From: JANNAV01 sp031384695
GTDB taxonomy: Bacteria > Pseudomonadota > Alphaproteobacteria > Rhodobacterales > Rhodobacteraceae
Direction: 5' to 3'
Assembly (NCBI GenBank): GCA_031384695.1
Contig: JANNAV010000044.1
Span: 1 to 37,271 of the forward strand
DNA: 37,271 nt
In this document: positions 32,267 through 37,271 of the stretch, piece after piece
Position numbering within the stretch: position 1 is the stretch's first letter
Layout: every line of letters begins with the position of its first letter
Program-made: the position numbers and the translations under genes
Notes under the pieces: generated by a model
The model's database searches: none
Seen by the model: the letters and a program-made list of their open reading frames with translations, nothing else
Told to the model about the DNA's origin: nothing

Positions 32267-32295
32267 GTTATACGCCGGTCTTCACGGCTGGCCAA
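32267..32295 (-). promoter_or_regulatory. Promoter of the candidate small RNA
   Basis: On the minus strand, -35 TTGGCC (32295-32290), a 17-bp spacer, and -10 TATAAC (32272-32267). CTTGGCC could also suit a heat-shock-type sigma factor. It lies in the 252-bp gap between bdhA and the divergent solute-binding-protein gene. Confidence 0.6.
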
Positions 32296-32372
32296 GTTAA
32301 AAGTTTGAACTCCCCGGCGCGGGACTTTAAGTTGTGGCAACAACAGCCGTGGTGTGAAGGAATGCGACCCCG

Positions 32373-34187
32373 ATGAAACAGAATATCCTCAACGGCCTTT
32401 GGGCATTTGCGGTGGCTTTGGGGCTGCCGGGCCTTGCGCAAAATGCCGCAGCCGAGCCCACGCATGGTATAGCTATGTATGGCGAGCCAGCCTTACCACC
32501 GGATTTTGTGTCGCTGCCCTATGCCAATCCCGATGCACCCAAGGGCGGGCGGATGGTGTTCGGCGAATCGGGAAGCTTCGATTCCCTCAACCCCTACATC
32601 ATCAAAGGCATCGCCCCGGCGGGCGTATCTTCTCTGACTGTTGAGACACTTCTGGGTCGTTCTTACGATGAATCCTTCTCGCTTTACGGCCTTTTGGCCG
32701 AATCGGTCGAGACCGATTCTGCGCGCAGCTATGTCGAATTCACCCTGCGCGAAGAGGCGAAATTCTCGGATGGCGCGCCGGTAACGGTTGAAGATGTGCT
32801 CTGGTCCTTCCAGACACTGGCCACCGATGGCGCGCCGCGCTATGCCGGGGCCTGGGCCAAGGTGGCCCTTGCCGAGAAAACCGGCGAGCGGCGGGTGAAG
32901 TTCACCTTCAACGTGGTGGACCGCGAGTTGCCGCTTATTCTGGGCCTGCGCCCGGTGTTGCAAAAGGCGCAGTGGCAGGGCCGCGATTTCACCGCCACCA
33001 CGCTGGAACCGGTGACAGGCTCCGGCCCCTACATGATCGGCAAATTCGCGCCGGGGCAATACATAAGCTATGTCAGAAACCCCAACTGGTGGGGCCGCGA
33101 TCTGCCCTTCAACCGGGGCCAGCATAATTTTGACGAGGTGCGGTTCGATTATTTTGGTGACAGCGGCGTGGTGTTCGAAGCCTTCAAAGCGGGCGAGATC
33201 AACATCTGGCGCGAGACCAATCCGGCAAAATGGCAAAGCAAATATGATTTCCCGGCGGTGCTCTCGGGCGATGTGGTGAAGGACGAAATTCGCCACGGGC
33301 GGCCCTCGGGGATCGAAGGCTTCGCCTTCAACACCCGCCGCGCGATGTTTGCCGACTGGCGGGTGCGCGAGGCTTTGACGCTGGCCTTCAATTTCGAACT
33401 GGTGAACGGCACCATCAACGGCGGTGCCAGCCCGCGCATCCAAAGCTATTTTTCCAATTCCGAACTGGCCGCCTTGCCCGGCACACCCGCGACCGGCCGG
33501 GTGCTGGAATTGCTGACCCCGTTCAAGGATCAGCTGTTGCCCGGTGCGCTGGAGGGCTACACGCCCCCGGTGTCGGACGGAACCGAGGCCAACCGCAAGA
33601 ACATCCGCGCCGCCACCGCCCTGCTGGAGGCGGCGGGCTGGACAGTGCAGGACGGCGTTCTGAGAAATGCGGCGGGCGAGGCCTTCGGCTTCGAGATCCT
33701 GCTGGTAAACGGCGCCGATGACATGGCGGCAGCCGCCAGCATCTATATCGAAGCGCTGAAACGGCTGGGAGTGGCGGCCAAACTGACAAGCGTAGATTCC
33801 GCGCAGTACAAGGAACGCACCACCAATTACGATTTCGACATGACGCATTATATCCGCGCGCTGTCCCTCAGCCCCGGCAACGAACAGATGCAGTATTGGG
33901 GCGCGGCGGGGGTCACCGAGCCCGGCACGCGCAACTGGATGGGGATGAACTCGCCCGCAGCCGAGGCGATGATCGCCACCATGCTGGCGGCGCAAGACCG
34001 CGCCGGGTTCGTGGCGGCAGTGCAGGCGCTGGACCGGATTCTGACCACCGGGCGCTATGTGATCCCGGTCTGGTATTCCGACATCTCGCGGATAGCCTAT
34101 GTGAAGCAGTTGAAGCACCCGGCGAAACTGCCTATATATGGTGATTGGCCGGGTGTAACGCCCGATGTGTGGTGGTATGAAAAGTGA
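32373..34187 (+). CDS. Extracellular solute-binding protein family 5, YejA/oligopeptide type
   Basis: A 604-residue periplasmic binding protein. A signal peptide covers residues 1-27 (hydrophobic core WAFAVALGLPGLA, cleavage after NAAA). The mature part begins EPTHGIAMYGEPALPPDF and has SBP family 5 features: FSDGAPVTVEDVLWSF, TGSGPYMIGKFAPGQYI, VRNPNWWGRDLPFNRG, FEAFKAGEINIW and WRVREALTLAFNFE. GRDLPFNRGQHNFDEVRFDYF is typical of YejA-like proteins that bind peptides such as microcin C. The ABC permease and ATPase genes that should accompany it are absent here, so it must share a transporter encoded elsewhere or on neighbouring lost genes. GAAGGAA stands 11 bases before ATG. Confidence 0.92.
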   Translation: MKQNILNGLWAFAVALGLPGLAQNAAAEPTHGIAMYGEPALPPDFVSLPYANPDAPKGGRMVFGESGSFDSLNPYIIKGIAPAGVSSLTVETLLGRSYDESFSLYGLLAESVETDSARSYVEFTLREEAKFSDGAPVTVEDVLWSFQTLATDGAPRYAGAWAKVALAEKTGERRVKFTFNVVDRELPLILGLRPVLQKAQWQGRDFTATTLEPVTGSGPYMIGKFAPGQYISYVRNPNWWGRDLPFNRGQHNFDEVRFDYFGDSGVVFEAFKAGEINIWRETNPAKWQSKYDFPAVLSGDVVKDEIRHGRPSGIEGFAFNTRRAMFADWRVREALTLAFNFELVNGTINGGASPRIQSYFSNSELAALPGTPATGRVLELLTPFKDQLLPGALEGYTPPVSDGTEANRKNIRAATALLEAAGWTVQDGVLRNAAGEAFGFEILLVNGADDMAAAASIYIEALKRLGVAAKLTSVDSAQYKERTTNYDFDMTHYIRALSLSPGNEQMQYWGAAGVTEPGTRNWMGMNSPAAEAMIATMLAAQDRAGFVAAVQALDRILTTGRYVIPVWYSDISRIAYVKQLKHPAKLPIYGDWPGVTPDVWWYEK

Positions 34188-34202
34188 CAACAAGTCGCGG
34201 GG

Positions 34203-34238
34203 GCGGGCAATGCGGATAAAGCGGGCAATGCGGATAAA
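34203..34238 (+). repeat. 18-bp tandem duplication of the lipoprotein start region
   Basis: GCGGGCAATGCGGATAAA at 34203-34220 is repeated exactly at 34221-34238. Each copy contains an in-frame ATG, giving an N-terminus that reads MRIKRA MRIKLA. Confidence 0.9.
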
Positions 34239-34347
34239 GCTGGCCATAATCTCGATCTGTCTGGCATTGACGGGTTGCGGCACGGTGGATGGCATCGGGC
34301 GCGATATTTCGGGTGGTGCGAACCGGGTTGCAGGCTGGCTTGGCTAG
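34210..34347 (+). CDS. Entericidin A/B-like small lipoprotein
   Basis: A small protein of 45 residues from ATG at 34210, or 39 from ATG at 34228. It has a short charged N-terminus, a hydrophobic segment (LAIISICLALTG) and a lipobox LTGC, followed by GTVDGIGRDISGGANRVAGWLG. This resembles entericidin peptides, where GCNTVxGxGxDI follows the lipid-modified cysteine. In E. coli the ecnA/ecnB pair is linked to stationary-phase lysis; only one gene is present here and its role is unknown. The start codon region is a tandem duplication, so six extra residues depend on which ATG is used. Confidence 0.82.
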   Translation: MRIKRAMRIKLAIISICLALTGCGTVDGIGRDISGGANRVAGWLG

Positions 34348-34373
34348 GGTTCGCGCCGCTAAAGGGAAAACCG

Positions 34374-35030
34374 ATGCGCCTTGATATCTTCTCTGATCCG
34401 ATCTGCCCGTGGTGCCTGATCGGCAAGGCCCATCTGGAGCGGGCACTCGAGGCGCGTGCGTCGCATCCCTTTGCGGTCGAGTGGCATCCGTTCCAGTTGA
34501 ACCCTGACATGCCCGCCGAAGGCGTTGATCGCAGGCAGTACCTTGAGGCCAAGTTTGGTGGCCGCGACCGCGCCGTCGAGATATATGCGCGGGTGGAGGC
34601 TGCGGCCAAAGCGGCGGGCGTGGTGATTGATTTTGCCGCCATCCCCCGCGTGCCCAACACGCTGAACGCGCACCGTCTGATCCATTGGGCGGGGCTGGAG
34701 GGCAAGCAGAACGCCGCCGTCGCCGCCCTGTTCCGCGCCTATTGGCAGCAGGGCTTTGATATCGGCGATGCCGGAGTGCTGGCCGATCTCGCGGCCAACT
34801 GCGGCCTTGACCGCGCGGTGATCGCCCGCCTTCTGGCCAGCGACGCCGATCTGGAGGCCATCCGCGCCCGCGACACCCATGCCCGGACCCGCGGCATAAA
34901 CGCGGTGCCCACCTTCATTCTGGCCGATCAATACGTGCTGTCGGGCGCACAGGGGCCCGAGGTGTGGCTGCAGGTGATCGACGAACTGGCGGCCCAAACC
35001 CAAGCCGCGCAAAGCAACGCCGCCGGATGA
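34374..35030 (+). CDS. DsbA-family (FrnE-like) thiol oxidoreductase
   Basis: A 218-residue protein of the DsbA/2-hydroxychromene-2-carboxylate isomerase-like fold. The thioredoxin-type motif is C11-PW-C14 in DPICPWCLIGKAHLE, the inserted helical domain spans about residues 50-165 (FNxQLNPDMP-type start, VPNTLNAHRLIHWA), and the cis-Pro segment is INAVPTFILADQYVLSGAQGP. No signal peptide is seen, so it is cytoplasmic, as for FrnE. Some members are polyketide or stress-related oxidoreductases; the substrate is unknown. ATG at 34374 is preceded by AAAGGGAAAA. The stop overlaps the MFS gene start by four bases. Confidence 0.92.
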   Translation: MRLDIFSDPICPWCLIGKAHLERALEARASHPFAVEWHPFQLNPDMPAEGVDRRQYLEAKFGGRDRAVEIYARVEAAAKAAGVVIDFAAIPRVPNTLNAHRLIHWAGLEGKQNAAVAALFRAYWQQGFDIGDAGVLADLAANCGLDRAVIARLLASDADLEAIRARDTHARTRGINAVPTFILADQYVLSGAQGPEVWLQVIDELAAQTQAAQSNAAG

Positions 35031-36223
35031 CCGCCACCCCCCGGCTGTCGCCGCCCGAATTCATCGCCCTGATGGCCGCCCTGTTCGCCACCGTCGCGGT
35101 CTCCATCGACGCCATGCTGCCCGCCCTGCCCCAGATTGCGGCCGCCCTGTCGCCGGATGCGCCAAACCGGGCGCAACTGATCCTCACCAGTTTCGTGCTG
35201 GGAATGGGGCTTGGCACGCTGGTGGCGGGGCCGCTGTCGGATGCCTTCGGGCGCAAGCCGGTCATCCTTGCGGGCCTCACACTTTATGCGATCGCCAGCG
35301 CCATTTGCTTTGCCGCCCCCAGCCTTGAGACGATGCTGCTGGCGCGGGTGCTGCAAGGCCTTGGTGCGGCAGGCCCGCGCATCGTGGCCATCGCCATGGT
35401 GCGCGATCTTTTTCAGGGCCGCCAGATGGCGCGGGTGATGAGTTTCGTGATGATGGTATTCACGCTGGTTCCGGCCGTGGCCCCCCTGATGGGGCAGGGC
35501 GTGATCCATCTGGCGGGCTGGCAGGCGATTTTTCTGGTCTATATCCTGTTTGCCATCGTCGTCATGGCGTGGCTTGGCCTGCGCCAACCCGAAACCTTGC
35601 CCGCCCCCCAGCGCCGCCCGCTGGCCATGAAATCCCTGATCACCGGCAGCCGCGAAGTGCTGTCGCACCGCATCGTGCTGGTCTCAATCGCCGCCCAAGC
35701 GCTGACGCTGGCGGCCCTGTTCGCGACCCTCTCCTCCACCCAGGCCATCTTCGATCTGCGCTTTGACCGGGGTGCGGAGTTTCCCAGATGGTTCGCGCTG
35801 ATCGCGTTGCTTGCGGGCACCACCAGCCTGCTGAATTCGCAGATCGTGGTGCGGCTGGGCATGCGCAAAGTGGTGACCCGCGCCTATGTCTTGCAGGTGA
35901 CGGCCACCCTTGCCCTGCTGGCCGCCCTGAAACTGGGTCTGGTGCCCGAGGCGCTGACGTTCGCCGCGCATCTGATCTGGACCATCGGCGTGTTCGGCAT
36001 CGTCGGGCTGACGCTTGGCAACCTGAACGCATTGGCGATGGAGCCTTTGGGCCATATTGCGGGGCTCGCTGCTTCGGTGGTGTCGGCGCTGGCGACGGTG
36101 GTTTCGGTGGCGCTGGCGGTGCCGGTGGGCCTCGCGTTTGACGGCACGGTGTTTCCGCTGATGATTGGTGTGGCAGTGTTTTCCGGCGCCAGCCTGTGGT
36201 TGATGCGGCTGGCCCCGCGCTAA
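35027..36223 (+). CDS. MFS transporter, Bcr/CflA drug:H+ antiporter type
   Basis: A 398-residue 12-segment inner-membrane transporter. It has the DHA1/Bcr signatures: SIDAMLPALPQIAAAL in the first segment, FVLGMGLGTLVAGPLSDAFGRKP for motif A, LARVLQGLGAAGPRIVAIAMVRDLF for the Bcr-type motif, and VPAVAPLMGQ for motif C. Export of an antibiotic or small metabolite such as a sulfonamide or dipeptide is a family-level guess. It is translationally coupled to the DsbA-like gene (ATGA). It converges on mfd across a gap with two large palindromes. Confidence 0.93.
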   Translation: MTATPRLSPPEFIALMAALFATVAVSIDAMLPALPQIAAALSPDAPNRAQLILTSFVLGMGLGTLVAGPLSDAFGRKPVILAGLTLYAIASAICFAAPSLETMLLARVLQGLGAAGPRIVAIAMVRDLFQGRQMARVMSFVMMVFTLVPAVAPLMGQGVIHLAGWQAIFLVYILFAIVVMAWLGLRQPETLPAPQRRPLAMKSLITGSREVLSHRIVLVSIAAQALTLAALFATLSSTQAIFDLRFDRGAEFPRWFALIALLAGTTSLLNSQIVVRLGMRKVVTRAYVLQVTATLALLAALKLGLVPEALTFAAHLIWTIGVFGIVGLTLGNLNALAMEPLGHIAGLAASVVSALATVVSVALAVPVGLAFDGTVFPLMIGVAVFSGASLWLMRLAPR

Positions 36224-36226
36224 AGC

Positions 36227-36263
36227 GGATTTCCTTCAATCTAATTCAGATTGAAGGAAATCC
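36227..36263. repeat. Perfect 16-bp-stem palindrome
   Basis: GGATTTCCTTCAATCT and AGATTGAAGGAAATCC with a 5-base loop AATTC, only three bases after the transporter stop codon. There is no T-run, but a perfect stem of this length between convergent genes is probably a two-way terminator or a mobile REP-type element. Confidence 0.85.
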
Positions 36264-36293
36264 AAGACAAGATCAGCCTGGGAATGTTGCGTG

Positions 36294-36327
36294 TTGCGTA
36301 CAATCGGTTGAACCCGATTGTACGCAA
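36294..36327. terminator. Second palindrome, 14-bp stem, between the MFS gene and mfd
   Basis: TTGCGTACAATCGG and CCGATTGTACGCAA with loop TTGAAC. On the plus strand it is followed by AAC and on the minus strand by CACGCAAC, so no strong T-tract. It lies 17 bases before the mfd stop codon (minus strand) and can form in both transcripts. Confidence 0.6.
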
Positions 36328-36344
36328 AACGCGCTAAAGCCGGA

Positions 36345-37271
36345 TCAGACCGCCACCTTCGGCCGCACCACCTTTTCGGCCAGATCGCGGGCGATGGCGA
36401 AGGCGCCCTTGATCCGGTCAGCCTCGGATACCATCGCCCCCATCAGCACAATCTTGTTGCCCTGAATGCGCGCCGCCGCCCCCTGCGCCTTGATGAAATC
36501 CACCAGCCCCGCCGGATTGGCGAACTTGTCGTTGTGAAACTGCACCGTGGCCCCCTTTGGCCCGGCATCCAGCCGCGCTATCCCCGCCCGTTTGCACATC
36601 GACTTGATCCGCACGATCAGCATCAGCGTGTTGACCTCGCGCGGCAGGGGGCCGAACCGGTCGATCAACTCGGCGGCGAACCCTTCCAGTTCCACCTTGG
36701 TGGACAGGTTGGAAAGCCTGCGATACAGGCCCAGCCGCAGGTCCAGATCGGGAATATAGGCATCCGGGATCATCACCGGCACGCCAAGATTGATCTGCGG
36801 CGCCCAGTGATCGTCCAGCGATGTCAGCCCCTGCAACTCGCCCGAGCGGATCTTGGCGATGGTTTCCTCCAGCATCTGCTGGTAAAGCTCATAGCCTACC
36901 TCCTTGATATGACCCGATTGTTCCTCGCCCAGAAGGTTACCGGCGCCGCGCAGATCAAGGTCGTGGCTGGCAAGGTTGAAGCCCGCCCCAAGACTGTCGA
37001 GTGATCCCAGAAGCCGCAGGCGCTTGGTGGCCTGCGGGGTCAGGGGGCTGCGGGGGCGCGTGGTCAGATAGCAATAGGCGCGGGTCTTGGCGCGCCCCAC
37101 CCGGCCCCTGATCTGGTAAAGCTGGCTTAACCCGAACATATCGGCGCGGTGGATGATCATCGTGTTGGCGGTGGGAATATCGAGGCCGGATTCCACGATC
37201 GAGGTGGCCAGCAGCACATCATACTTGCCATCGTAAAACTGGTTCATCCGGTCATCCAGATCGCCCGCCGC
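36345..37271 (-). CDS. mfd: Transcription-repair coupling factor Mfd, C-terminal part (runs off the right edge)
   Basis: About 308 codons are visible, open at the window edge. Mfd removes RNA polymerase stalled at DNA lesions and recruits UvrA. Helicase motif V (LLATSIVESGLDIPTANTM) and motif VI (QLYQIRGRVGRAKTRAYCYL) are present, followed by the ATPase-end segment LGAGFNLASHDLDLRGAGNLLGEEQSG and HIKEVGYELYQQML. The C-terminal TRCF domain (D7) follows (LGVPVMIPDAYIPD, ELIDRFGPLP). The N-terminal UvrB-like and polymerase-interaction domains lie outside. It converges with the MFS gene. Confidence 0.97.
   Translation of the reverse strand, partial: AAGDLDDRMNQFYDGKYDVLLATSIVESGLDIPTANTMIIHRADMFGLSQLYQIRGRVGRAKTRAYCYLTTRPRSPLTPQATKRLRLLGSLDSLGAGFNLASHDLDLRGAGNLLGEEQSGHIKEVGYELYQQMLEETIAKIRSGELQGLTSLDDHWAPQINLGVPVMIPDAYIPDLDLRLGLYRRLSNLSTKVELEGFAAELIDRFGPLPREVNTLMLIVRIKSMCKRAGIARLDAGPKGATVQFHNDKFANPAGLVDFIKAQGAAARIQGNKIVLMGAMVSEADRIKGAFAIARDLAEKVVRPKVAV

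Noticed and set aside
32493..34295. 600-codon minus-strand open frame opposite the solute-binding protein gene
   Set aside because: It is a codon-bias shadow: the plus-strand product has a signal peptide and clear family motifs, and the antisense protein has none.

Overview
The window is a high-GC chromosomal stretch from an alphaproteobacterium, most likely a Rhodobacteraceae/Paracoccaceae member (Rhodobacter, Gemmobacter or Tabrizicola-like). Pointers are the gene order trpE-deacetylase-trpGDC-moaC-moeA-lexA next to comEC, gltX and gltA; a direct-repeat SOS box of the form GTTC-N7-GTTC in front of lexA; and a structured leader in front of an ornithine decarboxylase gene. It is mostly ordinary core genome. 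I see no phage, insertion sequence, CRISPR array or integration site. The genus is inference only.

Layout. 1-3.2 kb: the 5' part of valS, then a two-gene membrane operon (ABA4-like protein plus an unrecognised multi-pass protein) diverging from a TetR regulator, with two operator-like palindromes between. 3.4-7.4 kb: a polyamine locus with an Lrp/AsnC regulator, a 17-bp palindromic operator, a structured leader RNA, ornithine decarboxylase, a DUF2235 hydrolase and N-carbamoylputrescine amidase; the two enzymes both yield putrescine. 7.4-10.9 kb: DUF1624 membrane protein, citrate synthase, glutamyl-tRNA synthetase. 11-13.8 kb: comEC overlapping tail-to-tail with lexA. 13.9-21.2 kb: moeA, moaC, trpC, trpD, trpG on one strand, a divergent polysaccharide deacetylase-like gene, then trpE. 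21.3-24 kb: tRNA-Cys, a DUF1028 protein, ribulose-phosphate 3-epimerase and a LuxR-type solo regulator. 24-26.4 kb: a 480-bp non-coding stretch with a strong terminator and candidate RNA, then tsf and rpsB with a structured leader. 26.4-31.3 kb: a peptidoglycan-binding/CHAP-like protein, then an enolase-superfamily gene with psuK-psuG (pseudouridine catabolism), and a DUF502 membrane protein. 31.3-37.3 kb: 3-hydroxybutyrate dehydrogenase with a candidate small RNA or attenuator upstream, an oligopeptide-type solute-binding protein, an entericidin-like lipoprotein, a DsbA-family oxidoreductase overlapping a Bcr/CflA transporter, and the 3' part of mfd.

The less ordinary signals lie between genes: (i) a sigma70-like promoter, a hairpin and an intrinsic terminator forming a compact ~76-nt unit upstream of bdhA; (ii) a nested long hairpin upstream of the ornithine decarboxylase gene, in the position of the alphaproteobacterial speF motif; (iii) a three-copy dispersed repeat always placed between convergent genes; (iv) repeated 11-18 bp tandem duplications at gene starts or ends, two of which copy the start codon itself.
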